This document shows, piece by piece, positions 47,179-55,667 of a stretch of 64,000 bases of DNA. How positions within the stretch are numbered: position 1 is the stretch's first letter; every line of letters begins with the position of its first letter. Position numbers and translations under genes: made by a program. The stretch lies in contig NZ_SWDE01000002.1 in the NCBI RefSeq assembly GCF_013337185.1, forward strand, positions 558,001-622,000. The letters are read 5' to 3'. Origin of the DNA: Serratia proteamaculans (GTDB lineage Bacteria; Pseudomonadota; Gammaproteobacteria; Enterobacterales; Enterobacteriaceae). The notes under the pieces are model-generated. The model was not told the origin of the DNA. It did no database searches and saw only the letters and a program-made list of their open reading frames with translations.

Positions 47179-47469
47179 TTAGTTTTTATAAACCACTATT
47201 TCCTGATACATCTTGATGACTTCATTATCACTGTCGACTTCACCGGTATATTCCGTTTGTTGTGCTACATGGGTCACCTTCCAGCCGCGCTTGGCCAACT
47301 CAGGGATGGTGACGCGCCCAATATCACGGCAGGTAAAGAGGGTGTCATCACTCAGTCTAAGCTTGCCAATACTTGCATAATCATAAGCTTGTGAATGACA
47401 AACATGCGACTCAGCCGCCATCAAGGATAATGGCAAAAGACCGACAATCAACATTAAACACTTTTTCAT
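47179..47469 (-). CDS. Small exported protein of unknown function
   Basis: A 96-residue protein with a clear Sec signal peptide (MKKCLMLIVGLLPLSLMAAES) and a mature part of about 76 residues with two Cys (SHVCHSQAYD, LFTCRDIG) that could form a disulfide. The stretch IPELAKRGWKVTHVAQQTEY is distinctive. I do not recognise the family. ACGGAGATTGCT precedes the ATG at 47469; the longer open frame has no signal peptide. Confidence 0.75.
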   Translation of the reverse strand: MKKCLMLIVGLLPLSLMAAESHVCHSQAYDYASIGKLRLSDDTLFTCRDIGRVTIPELAKRGWKVTHVAQQTEYTGEVDSDNEVIKMYQEIVVYKN

Positions 47470-47892
47470 AGCAATCTCCGTGCCTCTTATTAGCCTTATC
47501 CATTTTGCAGATATCACCATAGCCAATGACGTCATATCCGTTTATTTAAATATTTTTCTGCGCGATGAAATTACACGATATATACCCTTCACTGACAAGT
47601 GAAAAATATAAACCTTCGTGTTAGCTGAATTCATCCGAGCATGATCGTCATTGCTGCGCCTTTAAGTTAAGTTTTTTCCACCGCCTGGCGGCACCGCGGC
47701 ACTCCCCTGCTGAAAGTTACAAGAAAAACCAATAATTAGCAGGAAAAGTAACTTTTTGTGACGCACATTGTGTTACATATGCGTTTCGCTTTACCCACGC
47801 TAGAAGCAATGAAAACGCTCAGAAAATTTCCTGAGCAAATCACTGATGCCAGAAGGTTCAGTGAGGTCGGCAAGTACACACAGGGATAAAAA
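47470..47892. other. 423-nt gap upstream of the porin gene with inverted repeats
   Basis: I see no gene here. The region is AT-rich, as expected for a regulated porin promoter. It contains the inverted repeat AAAGTTAC (47713-47720)/GTAACTTT (47748-47755) and a small hairpin GCTCAG/CTGAGC (47817-47836) in the probable leader. I could not assign a confident promoter or a named operator. Confidence 0.4.
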
Positions 47893-49044
47893 ATGACATA
47901 CAAATTGCGCGCATTAACCCAGGCAATTGCTCTGGGATTGGTAGTTGGCAGTGCTTCTTTCGCCGCTCAGGCTGAAATCACCCTGCTTAAGCAGGATCCA
48001 CAGGCGGGCGACCCGCTGAGCCGTCTTAATTTTACCGTCGGCGGCAGCATCCGTCCGCAGTTCAACAATATGACCGGCGATGGTGATAAAGGCTCTTACA
48101 AACGTAACGGTTTTGACGGCGGCACCCGCTTCCGCTTCGCCGCCGACTACTACCTGTTCGACGACATTAGCTGGATCAGCTACTACGAGCTGGGGGTGAA
48201 TATCCCGGCGCTGTTCAACTGGGATAACCACTATGCAGAGGGCGCCAACAACACCAGCCGCCGCATGCTGTACACCGGTTTGAAAAGCAAAACCTGGGGA
48301 CAATTGACCTTTGGCCAACAAAACAGCGTGTACTACGACGTGGTGGGCGCCAAAACCGATATCTGGGATTACGACATGCTGGCCCAGGCTCCGGGCAACG
48401 GCATCAACGGGGATTACGACGGTTCTTACCGTTCACGTAAAATGCTGAAGTACAAAAATACCTTCGGCGATGCGGATGTGTATGCCTCTTACCTGTTCAG
48501 CGATAACGAATACCTGCCGGGGAATGGCCTGCGCTACAAGCGCGAGGGCGGCGGTTCATTAGGTATGGATTACCACCTGACGCCGGACCTGACCTGGGGC
48601 ACCGCGTGGAACTATACCCGCGCCGAGATGCGTGACCCTGCTACCCAGGCTACGAAAGATTATGACCAGAACATCCTGGGTACCGCGCTGAGTTGGAAAC
48701 CGGATAACTGGACGCTGACCTTCGGCGGCGGCTGGTACAACAACTTCCTGACCACCAAAAAAGCCAACGTTAACGACTACTTCGCCGGTGACGCCTGGGG
48801 TATTGAATATCTGGCCGGTTACACCGTGCCGGTAGGGCAATATGCGGTGAAATCCGTGATGCCGTACTTTATGGGCGACCGCTTGCAGTACGTCAGTGGC
48901 CGTGACTATCAGCGTATTGATAACGGCCTGGGTGTGACCGTGCAGTTTGATTACGGTTTCCGCGTCGATGTGGAACACGTGTTGACGTCAAGCACCGACA
49001 ACCTGGGCGATATGACGCTGGTGCGTCTGCGTTACGATTTCTAA
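47893..49044 (+). CDS. Outer-membrane general porin-like protein
   Basis: A 383-residue beta-barrel protein with a signal peptide (cleavage after AAQA), many alternating aromatic strands (e.g. DISWISYYELGVN, NWTLTFGGGWYNNF) and a C-terminal aromatic LVRLRYDF that fits the BAM signal. The TGLKSKTWGQLTFGQQNSVYYD block resembles the L3/barrel region of Gram-negative porins. Specificity is unknown. It has its own terminator and a long AT-rich upstream region. Confidence 0.88.
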   Translation: MTYKLRALTQAIALGLVVGSASFAAQAEITLLKQDPQAGDPLSRLNFTVGGSIRPQFNNMTGDGDKGSYKRNGFDGGTRFRFAADYYLFDDISWISYYELGVNIPALFNWDNHYAEGANNTSRRMLYTGLKSKTWGQLTFGQQNSVYYDVVGAKTDIWDYDMLAQAPGNGINGDYDGSYRSRKMLKYKNTFGDADVYASYLFSDNEYLPGNGLRYKREGGGSLGMDYHLTPDLTWGTAWNYTRAEMRDPATQATKDYDQNILGTALSWKPDNWTLTFGGGWYNNFLTTKKANVNDYFAGDAWGIEYLAGYTVPVGQYAVKSVMPYFMGDRLQYVSGRDYQRIDNGLGVTVQFDYGFRVDVEHVLTSSTDNLGDMTLVRLRYDF

Positions 49045-49059
49045 TCGTTAGCGACGTAA

Positions 49060-49083
49060 AAAAGGCCGCTTCTGCGGCCTTTT
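49060..49083. terminator. Bidirectional terminator between porin and mltB
   Basis: A perfect 10-bp stem, AAAAGGCCGC/GCGGCCTTTT, with a TTCT loop and A/T runs on both sides, located between convergent genes. Confidence 0.9.
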
Positions 49084-49100
49084 CCATTAATAACACGACA

Positions 49101-50186
49101 TCAGAATCCGCCGCGGGCCGAACGCCCCACCGCTTCACCCAACTGCCACACTGCCATCGCATAATGGGTACTGTGGTTGTAGCGGGTAATGGTGTAGAAG
49201 TTGGGTAAACCGTACCAATACTGGTAGCTGGTCCCCATATCCAGGCGCAGCAGGCTGGCTTCCTGATTACCACCAAGCGACCCTTGCGGCGTCAGCCCAG
49301 CTTCCGACAAGCTGGCAACCGAATAGCGGGTTTTAAAGCCATTTTCCAGTCCCGGTGCCTGGCCGCTGGCCGGCACGGCCACAGGTTCACCCCTGGTCCA
49401 GCCATGTGCTTTAAAGTAGTTGGCAACGCTGCCGATGGCATCCACCGGATCCCACAGGTTTACGTGGCCGTCACCGTTGAAGTCAACTGCGTAACTCTTG
49501 AACGAGGAAGGCATAAACTGACCGTAACCCATAGCGCCGGCAAAGGAACCACGCAGCTCCAGCGGATCATCCCCTTCGGTACGTGACATCAACAGGAAGG
49601 TTTCCAACTCGCCGGCAAAGTAATCGGCACGGCGCGGATAGTCGAACGCCAGGGTAGACAGCGCATCGATAATGCGGGTTTTACCCATTACGCGGCCCCA
49701 CCGGGTTTCAACGCCGATAATGCCGACAATAATCTCTGGCGGCACACCGTAGACCTGATAAGCACGCTGCAGCGCGTCCTGATACTGATTCCAGAACTGC
49801 ACGCCGTTTTGCACGTTATCCGGCGTAATAAACTTATTGCGGTAACGCAGCCAGGAACCATTAGGGCCGGACGGTGCCTGGGTAGTTGGCGTCGGCGCCT
49901 GACGATCCATCAGCCGCAGTACAGAGTCTAACCGCCTGGCCTGGGCCAGCACGTCATGCAACTGCTGGCGATCGAAACCGTGTTCCTGCACCATTTTATC
50001 GATAAAACGAGCGGTGTTCGGGTTATTGGCAAAATCGCCCCCCAGCGGCTGGCCGGAATGCGCTGGTGTCAGCAGAAAACCGCCTTTCACGGTGTTGTCC
50101 TGAGGCGTGGCTGGGGTCGACTTCGGCCCGCTGCTACAGGCAGTGAGTAAGGTAAGCAGAGGGAGAAGAACAACTAAATGACGCAT
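49101..50186 (-). CDS. mltB: MltB, membrane-bound lytic murein transglycosylase B
   Basis: A 361-residue lipoprotein with lipobox LLTAC (Cys 17). The catalytic Glu lies in VGIIGVETRWGRVMGK, and AFDYPRRADYF and GAMGYGQFMPSSF are family signatures. It cleaves MurNAc-GlcNAc bonds to form 1,6-anhydroMurNAc. Length equals E. coli MltB. It is monocistronic and ends at a shared terminator with the porin gene. Confidence 0.96.
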   Translation of the reverse strand: MRHLVVLLPLLTLLTACSSGPKSTPATPQDNTVKGGFLLTPAHSGQPLGGDFANNPNTARFIDKMVQEHGFDRQQLHDVLAQARRLDSVLRLMDRQAPTPTTQAPSGPNGSWLRYRNKFITPDNVQNGVQFWNQYQDALQRAYQVYGVPPEIIVGIIGVETRWGRVMGKTRIIDALSTLAFDYPRRADYFAGELETFLLMSRTEGDDPLELRGSFAGAMGYGQFMPSSFKSYAVDFNGDGHVNLWDPVDAIGSVANYFKAHGWTRGEPVAVPASGQAPGLENGFKTRYSVASLSEAGLTPQGSLGGNQEASLLRLDMGTSYQYWYGLPNFYTITRYNHSTHYAMAVWQLGEAVGRSARGGF

Positions 50187-50474
50187 CGGATATCCATATA
50201 AGCCAGGCCAGTGATAAGTGTGGGTTATGTTAATCCATTGTCAGGTACGAACAAACTGGATTATGTCGCCGATCACACCGCCACAAGCCAAAACTCTAAA
50301 AAACGTGATGAGAAGCACAGAAACAAAGAATGACTTAGGGTAAGTAACTGCTCCAACGGCAACCCATACCTGAGGCCAATGAGAACAACTATCATCTCAC
50401 CCGGTGCAACACTGGCTATCTGCGGGCCAAGCGGTCACAATGCCGCACCACTTCCGGCCCAAACAGGAAATACC

Positions 50475-50915
50475 ATGTCTTGCCACTATCCCGCCCACTA
50501 CGCCTTTGATAACGAAAGCGACGCCTGGCAGATTCAGTTTCGTGATTTTCCTCAGCAGCAGGCCGCCTGCTATAAACGCGAGGACATCGAGCTGGAAGCA
50601 CAGGAAAGCCTGCTGATTGCCATCGCGCTGGAAATGGAAGAAGGCCGCCCGGTACCTGCCCCTTCTCGTGCCCTGCCTGATGAGCTGGCGATCCACCTGC
50701 CGGTGCTGGTTAAACTCAAGCTCGAGTTGCATAACATTATGCTGGCCAGTACCACTTCGAAAGCCAGCCTGGCGCGCAAACTGGGCTTTAACGCCGGCCA
50801 AATGGACCGCCTGTTGGATGTGGCCTATGCCTCCAAGGTAGAAGCGTTGGAGCAGGCTCTTTACCTGTTGGGGTATGAGGTACAAACCTCGGTAGCAGAG
50901 ATCCGCCAGCAATAA
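50475..50915 (+). CDS. Orphan HicB-family antitoxin-like protein
   Basis: A 146-residue protein. The N-terminal ~80 residues have the HicB RNase H-like fold (HYPAHYAFDNESDAWQIQF, DFPQ). The C-terminal part is a helix-turn-helix DNA-binding region (SKASLARKLGFNAGQMDRLL). It aligns with E. coli HicB over its length. No HicA toxin frame is found on either side, so it is solitary and may be a regulator. CAGGAAATACC precedes the ATG; the longer open frame upstream is not supported. Confidence 0.82.
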   Translation: MSCHYPAHYAFDNESDAWQIQFRDFPQQQAACYKREDIELEAQESLLIAIALEMEEGRPVPAPSRALPDELAIHLPVLVKLKLELHNIMLASTTSKASLARKLGFNAGQMDRLLDVAYASKVEALEQALYLLGYEVQTSVAEIRQQ

Positions 50916-51006
50916 TAAAAATATTTTTCTCGGGGGCTAAATTTTCTCCATTGTTCGCCGATGTGTTCATTACCGAATCATCTAGAGCAAAAAGTGAAGG
51001 CTAAAA

Positions 51007-51102
51007 ATGGAGTGGAGTCGCCGCAATATCTGGGCCGTAATTCTGCTGTCTTGCCTTGTCTTCTGGGCCATCCTGCTGACCGGCGCCAGCGCCGTCGCCT
51101 GA
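51007..51102 (+). CDS. 31-residue membrane microprotein (YmiA-like)
   Basis: A 31-codon frame, MEWSRRNIWAVILLSCLVFW followed by AILLTGASAVA. It has a short basic start and one hydrophobic helix of about 20 residues. GTGAAGG lies 5-11 nt upstream and a good intrinsic terminator follows 35 nt after the stop, which supports a real small transcript. It is similar in design to the YmiA family (W..V...S.LFW), but I hold that name loosely. Confidence 0.65.
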   Translation: MEWSRRNIWAVILLSCLVFWAILLTGASAVA

Positions 51103-51137
51103 TCCCTTTCATAACATCACAGCAAACATAATAATAA

Positions 51138-51171
51138 AGCCCGCTGAAGCGGGCTATTTCTATTTTTACTC
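51138..51171 (+). terminator. Terminator after the 31-residue microprotein
   Basis: The stem AGCCCGC/GCGGGCT with a 4-nt loop is followed by a T-rich stretch (ATTTCTATTTTT). Confidence 0.8.
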
Positions 51172-51472
51172 AATAAAAAGCGAAATAAAAATCGTTAAAA
51201 AACAGTCAGCGCTGGTTAATAAACCGTCAAAAAGTGTGATCAAAAACACAGTATTGTAATCAGGCTGATATTGGGAGTACATTAACGCCGATCCTGTCGT
51301 GGTTCATGTTTTACCTCACGGACTTTGAAGCACGACAACCGGGTAATCTGTGGTCAAGGACGTTGTTCTTCCTATTGAAGGATCCGCCTCTCCGCCACCG
51401 ACTACCCACAAAATACTCAGCACAACAATCGGGATCATTGGCTTGCGAGGGACTCCAGACGGGAGTTGTTCA
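51172..51472 (+). other. About 300-nt non-coding leader upstream of a 24-residue microprotein
   Basis: There is no gene in this stretch. A CRP-like sequence (TGTGATCAAAAACACA, 51235-51250, nine of ten positions) is followed by a -10-like TGTAAT (51255-51260). Downstream, TGTCGTG (51295-51301) can pair with CACGACA (51331-51337) to form a long-loop hairpin. It may be a structured 5' UTR or a small RNA. I cannot set its ends. Confidence 0.45.
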
Positions 51473-51547
51473 GTGAAATATTTCGTATTTGGCGTTTCAT
51501 TCATGTTGGTTACATGGATTGGCACCTTTATGCTGATGGTTGCATAA
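51473..51547 (+). CDS. 24-residue membrane microprotein with GTG start
   Basis: A 24-codon frame, MKYFVFGVSFMLVTWIGTFM followed by LMVA. It is almost entirely one transmembrane helix. The GTG has GGGAG 9-13 nt upstream, and a strong terminator follows 39 nt after the stop. An in-frame upstream extension (to 51350) encodes low-complexity sequence unlike a membrane protein. I do not recognise a family name. The tight gene-plus-terminator layout argues that it is translated. Confidence 0.6.
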   Translation: MKYFVFGVSFMLVTWIGTFMLMVA

Positions 51548-51585
51548 CCAAGGCATAACCGGGAATAAAGATCGGGAATATAGAT

Positions 51586-51608
51586 AAAGGGGCGCATAGC
51601 GCCCCTTT
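51586..51608. terminator. Strong terminator between microprotein and cybB
   Basis: A perfect 10-bp stem, AAAGGGGCGC/GCGCCCCTTT, with a 3-nt loop, followed by TTGTTGTTT on the plus strand. It serves the convergent microprotein and cytochrome b561 genes. Confidence 0.88.
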
Positions 51609-51625
51609 GTTGTTTCTGAAGGGGG

Positions 51626-52150
51626 CTATTTCCCCGGCATCATGCGGCGTAAGGTGTCATCCTTGCGCAGATAATGATGGTAGAGCGCCGCCAGCGTATG
51701 TGCGCCAATGATAAAATAGCCAACGTTGGCCAGCGTTTCGTGAGTCGTTTTGATCAGACGCCGCATCACCGGATCCGGTGTTATCCACTGCGGTACCTGC
51801 CACCCCAGTAGCACCCACTCCTTCCCGCCGTAAGCCAGCGTCAACACCCCCAGCACTGGTAAAGCCAGGAACAACAGATACAGCAACCAGTGGAAAATTT
51901 TGGCGCCCCATTCCTGCCATTCTTCAAGCGGCGGTGTGGTGGCCGGCGTGCCATGTCGCCGACGTAACCCCAGCCGGATGAACATCAGCAAAAAGACCGC
52001 AAGGCCAAAATTAAAATGCAGATTTTTTACCAGCGATGCCAGGTCATCTGGCACCGAATCCTTTAACAGCATCGCCGCATAGGTGAGGATCACCATCAGT
52101 AGCGTCAGCCAGTGCAGCACAATTTGTGATTTTGCATAGCGGTTACCCAT
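51626..52150 (-). CDS. Cytochrome b561 (CybB family)
   Basis: A 174-residue membrane cytochrome with four helices. Heme-ligand histidines are visible at QIVLHWLTLLMV (helix 1), VKNLHFNFGLAVF (helix 2) and GAHTLAALYHHYLR (helix 4). Such proteins oxidise ubiquinol and can reduce superoxide in E. coli. A Shine-Dalgarno-like AGGATGAG precedes the ATG. Monocistronic. Confidence 0.92.
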   Translation of the reverse strand: MGNRYAKSQIVLHWLTLLMVILTYAAMLLKDSVPDDLASLVKNLHFNFGLAVFLLMFIRLGLRRRHGTPATTPPLEEWQEWGAKIFHWLLYLLFLALPVLGVLTLAYGGKEWVLLGWQVPQWITPDPVMRRLIKTTHETLANVGYFIIGAHTLAALYHHYLRKDDTLRRMMPGK

Positions 52151-52224
52151 ACACTCATCCTGATAAATAAAGAAAATCTTATTGGATCATAGTGGGTAAA
52201 TGATGAAGAAAACCTTAGCGGCGA

Positions 52225-52254
52225 GAAAAAAGGCCGGTGCGAATGCGCCGGCCT
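52225..52254 (-). terminator. Rho-independent terminator of alaC
   Basis: On the minus strand a 10-bp stem (AGGCCGGCGC with GCACCGGCCT, one G-U pair) and ATTC loop are followed by TTTTT. Confidence 0.9.
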
Positions 52255-52261
52255 GAAGCGA

Positions 52262-53482
52262 TTATTTGGTGGTGCTCGGTTTGAGCAACCCATCAGCCCG
52301 GAACATGGCTTTGATGCCGCGCACCGCCTGACGGATGCGATCCTGATTTTCTATCAGCGCGAAACGCACGTGGGTATCACCATAGTCACCAAAGCCGATG
52401 CCTGGCGATACGCACACCTTGGCTTCCGCCAACAGACGTTTGGCAAACTCCAGCGAACCGAGATGCGCATAAGGCTCGGGAATTTTGGCCCAGACGTACA
52501 TCGCCGCTTTCGGGTTTTCCACCATCCAGCCCGCTTCATGCAGCCCTTTCACCAGGACATTGCGGCGCTGACGGTACTGTTCCGCAATATCCCGCACGCA
52601 TTGCTGATCGCCTTCCAACGCGGCGATGGCAGCCACCTGCAACGGGGTGAAAGTACCGTAATCGTGATAACTCTTAATCCGTGCCAGCGCGTTGACCAGC
52701 TCCGGGTTACCGACCATAAAGCCGATACGCCAGCCCGCCATATTGTAGCTTTTCGACAGGGTGAAAAACTCCACCGCGATATCCTTGGCGCCGGGTACCT
52801 GCATAATCGACGGCGCCTTCCAGCCGTCATAGACGATATCGGCATAGGCCAGATCGTGAACTACCAGCACGTCGTACTGTTTGGCCAGCGCGACCACGCG
52901 TTCAAAGAAGTCCAGCTCTACGCACTGGGCGGTCGGGTTTGACGGGAAGCCGAGGATCATCATTTTCGGGCGTGGAATGGTTTCACGAATGGCGCGCTCC
53001 AGCTCACCAAAGAAATCCACTCCTTCGACCAGCGGTACCGAACGCACCTGAGCACCGGCAATCACCGCACCGTAAATGTGGATCGGGTAACTCGGATTCG
53101 GTACCAACACGGTATCACCGTGGTCGAGCGTCGCCAGCATCAGGTGTGCCAGCCCTTCTTTTGAACCTATGGTAACAATGGCTTCGCTTTCAGGATCGAT
53201 CTCCACCTGGTAGCGATCGGCATACCAGCGTGAAATAGCACGGCGCAAACGCGGGATCCCCCGCGAAGTGGAGTAGCCATGGGTATCGTCGCGTTGGGCA
53301 ACGGTACAAAGCTTTTCCACAATGTGCGGCGGGGTTGGCCCGTCGGGGTTACCCATGCTGAAATCGATAATATCCTCACCGCGACGGCGCGCAGCCATCT
53401 TGAGTTCGGCGGTGATGTTGAATACGTAAGGGGGAAGACGTTCAATACGCGTGAAACGGCGTTGCGGACTTTTATCAGCCAT
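52262..53482 (-). CDS. alaC: AlaC, glutamate-pyruvate (alanine) transaminase
   Basis: A 406-residue fold-type I aminotransferase that makes L-alanine from pyruvate and glutamate. The PLP-lysine motif is [17 protein letters not shown] near residue 240, with GFPSNPTAQ and [14 protein letters not shown] before it. Identity to E. coli AlaC (YfdZ) is very high in these blocks. CTCGAGGTATCT precedes the ATG. As in E. coli it lies upstream of the pyruvate-sensing pyrSR genes, though here two genes intervene. Confidence 0.96.
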   Translation of the reverse strand: MADKSPQRRFTRIERLPPYVFNITAELKMAARRRGEDIIDFSMGNPDGPTPPHIVEKLCTVAQRDDTHGYSTSRGIPRLRRAISRWYADRYQVEIDPESEAIVTIGSKEGLAHLMLATLDHGDTVLVPNPSYPIHIYGAVIAGAQVRSVPLVEGVDFFGELERAIRETIPRPKMMILGFPSNPTAQCVELDFFERVVALAKQYDVLVVHDLAYADIVYDGWKAPSIMQVPGAKDIAVEFFTLSKSYNMAGWRIGFMVGNPELVNALARIKSYHDYGTFTPLQVAAIAALEGDQQCVRDIAEQYRQRRNVLVKGLHEAGWMVENPKAAMYVWAKIPEPYAHLGSLEFAKRLLAEAKVCVSPGIGFGDYGDTHVRFALIENQDRIRQAVRGIKAMFRADGLLKPSTTK

Positions 53483-53603
53483 AGATACCTCGAGGAAACG
53501 TTAGCGCCCGGACCATCCGAGCGACGCTGGCCAACCTAAAGATTGACCGGATATTGAACATATCCCAGCCTCGGCAGGCTTGTCGATAGCCAGGATAACT
53601 TTT

Positions 53604-54143
53604 TTATTCCCCGGCCTTAAATTCCCTCGCCAAGAGCCCGAACTGCCAGTCATCACGCCACTGCCCCGCCAGCCGATAGTTATCGCGCAGCGTACCTTCC
53701 AGCAGAAAACCACAGGACTCCAGCAGCCGACGCGAAGCGATATTGCCAGCCGTCACCGTAGCGGTCAGCTTATGGAAACCGCAGGCGTTAAAGCCAAAGT
53801 CCAGCACTGCACGCAGTGATTCCTTGCCATAGCCCTTACCTTGCGCGGACGGCAGCAAGGCGTAACCCACTTCCGCCTGTTGATGAGGCTGCCACATCGG
53901 ACGAAAACCGGTCATGCCAGCCACTGCTCCGCTTTCTTTCTCGCGCAACACCAGGCACAGCCATTGATCCAAATGCTTGTCCCAGGTTGGCAGACGGGCC
54001 TCGAAACGACTGAGAATACCCTCCTCGCTGTACGGGTCGGAGATGTAACGGATCACATCAGGATCCTGATACAGGCTTAAAAACAGCGGCCAGTCGTCGG
54101 CTGTCAACGACTCCAGGGTCAAACGCTCAGTGACCAACTTCAT
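53604..54143 (-). CDS. GNAT-family N-acetyltransferase (RimJ-like)
   Basis: A 179-residue acetyltransferase. The acetyl-CoA-binding block PSAQGKGYGKESLRAVLDFG and the downstream GFHKLTATVTAGNIASRRLLES are characteristic of the RimJ/RimL-like subgroup. The substrate cannot be told. AGGAGACAGAAGCA precedes the ATG. It sits between alaC and the DUF1479 gene, divergent from the latter. Confidence 0.9.
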   Translation of the reverse strand: MKLVTERLTLESLTADDWPLFLSLYQDPDVIRYISDPYSEEGILSRFEARLPTWDKHLDQWLCLVLREKESGAVAGMTGFRPMWQPHQQAEVGYALLPSAQGKGYGKESLRAVLDFGFNACGFHKLTATVTAGNIASRRLLESCGFLLEGTLRDNYRLAGQWRDDWQFGLLAREFKAGE

Positions 54144-54331
54144 TGCTTCTGTCTCCTAAAAACGGGAATTTCCGAAAAACGAAAATGAGGAAGTTACGAA
54201 TGAAAGATATCCCTTTATTTTCCTCTATTAAATCCAGATAATCATTAACGTCAAAACAACAAAACCATAACGCCTAACCCGGTCCCCTACAACCGTCCGT
54301 CGTTGCCCATCCGCAGCGCGAGGAGAACACC

Positions 54332-55576
54332 ATGGCTTCCTTACAGATTGACGATATTCCAGGTGCAATTAAAACCGTCAAACAACAACTGCGCCAGGCA
54401 TTACCGAATTACCGAGAGACCTTCCTGGCGCTGGAAGACAACATCCGTCAGCAGGTCGAACGAATCCGCCAGGAGCTGGCCGCCGGTCAAAATCCGGTGC
54501 CGCAGGTCGATGCCGAAGATATTCTGCAGCAGCGCGTCAGCGAGCAGCAGAAAGCGCTGATCAAACAGCGCGGTGCCTGCGCCATCCGTGGCGTGTTCCC
54601 CCGCGCCAAGGCTGATGCCTGGAACCGGGAGATCGGCGACTATCTTGACCGCAACAACTTCGTCGAACGTCTGAAAGGGGCCGCCGAAGACAATTACTTC
54701 GGCAAGCTGGCCGCCAGCAAACCACAAATCTACGGCATTTACTGGTCAAAACCGCAGGTGGAAGCCCGCCAGGACGCCAGAATGCACGCGGTACAGGTAT
54801 TTCTTAACAGCCTGTGGGAAACCGAAAGCAACGGCAAACAGCATTTTGACCCGACGCGCGTCGCCACCTATGCCGACCGCACCCGTCGCCGTCCGCCGAA
54901 CTCCTCTTCGCTGGGCCTGTCGCCACACGTAGACAGCGGCACCATTGAGCGCTGGCTGGATGAGAACTTCCGCTATGTCTATCGCCACGTGTTCTCCGGC
55001 AACTGGCAGGATTATGATCCGTTCGCCGCCGACGGCCGCACTGAAGTGCGTGAAATCGCTTCACCGGCGGTTTGCTCGATGTTCCGTACCTTCCAGGGCT
55101 GGACGGCGCTGACGCCGCAGCGCACCAATGCCGGCACGCTGAACCTGGTGCCGGTGGCCAACGCCATGGCCTATGTGCTGCTGCGTGCGCTGCAGGATGA
55201 CGTCGCCGATGATGACCTGTGCGATGCCGCGCCGGGTCGGGCACTTTCGATCTCCGAAAAATGGCATCCCCTTTTAATCAGTGGGATTTCCCCTATTCCC
55301 GATTTAGAGCCGGGCGACACGGTTTTCTGGCATTGCGACGTGATCCACGCGGTGGAAAATGAGCATAACGGCGAATTCGACAGCAACGTCATGTACATCG
55401 CTGCCGCGCCGGGCTGCGAGAAAAACGATGCTTACCTGCAACGTCAGCTGCCGAGCTTTATCGCTGGCAAAACACCGCCGGATTTCGCCCCTGATGATTT
55501 CGAAGTGGACTTCATCGGCCGGGCCACGGTTGACCTGCTGACCCCGCTCGGCAAGGAACAGTTGGGCATTCAATAA
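54332..55576 (+). CDS. DUF1479 (YbiU-like) putative Fe(II)/2-oxoglutarate-type oxygenase
   Basis: A 414-residue cytoplasmic protein. The HxD pair H199-x-D201 ([13 protein letters not shown]) and distal histidines H334 and H339 (WHCDVIHAV) fit a cupin-fold Fe(II) dioxygenase. [11 protein letters not shown] and [17 protein letters not shown] are family blocks shared with E. coli YbiU. The substrate is unknown. The first 80 residues are helical and charged, possibly coiled coil. AGGAGAACACC precedes the ATG. Confidence 0.85.
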   Translation: MASLQIDDIPGAIKTVKQQLRQALPNYRETFLALEDNIRQQVERIRQELAAGQNPVPQVDAEDILQQRVSEQQKALIKQRGACAIRGVFPRAKADAWNREIGDYLDRNNFVERLKGAAEDNYFGKLAASKPQIYGIYWSKPQVEARQDARMHAVQVFLNSLWETESNGKQHFDPTRVATYADRTRRRPPNSSSLGLSPHVDSGTIERWLDENFRYVYRHVFSGNWQDYDPFAADGRTEVREIASPAVCSMFRTFQGWTALTPQRTNAGTLNLVPVANAMAYVLLRALQDDVADDDLCDAAPGRALSISEKWHPLLISGISPIPDLEPGDTVFWHCDVIHAVENEHNGEFDSNVMYIAAAPGCEKNDAYLQRQLPSFIAGKTPPDFAPDDFEVDFIGRATVDLLTPLGKEQLGIQ

Positions 55577-55583
55577 TACGTAG

Positions 55584-55614
55584 CCCCGTGGCGCGCCGCC
55601 TGGCCGTCACGGGG
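55584..55614 (+). terminator. Possible terminator after the DUF1479 gene
   Basis: CCCCGTG (55584-55590) pairs with CACGGGG (55608-55614), with an internal GGCGCGCC in the loop. Only a short TT follows, so it is weak. Confidence 0.4.
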
Positions 55615-55667
55615 TTAACTCGCTGTGATATACTCCCGGTATCTTTCCGCCGCAGCGAGAGCCCGCC

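Noticed and set aside
50381-50399. Fur-box-like sequence GAGAACAACTATCATCTCA upstream of the HicB-type gene
   Set aside because: Only about 10 of 19 positions fit the Fur consensus and no iron gene is nearby.
50187-50474. A hicA toxin gene in front of the HicB-type protein
   Set aside because: No frame of about 60 codons with the HicA GSHxxY-type core exists on either strand here.
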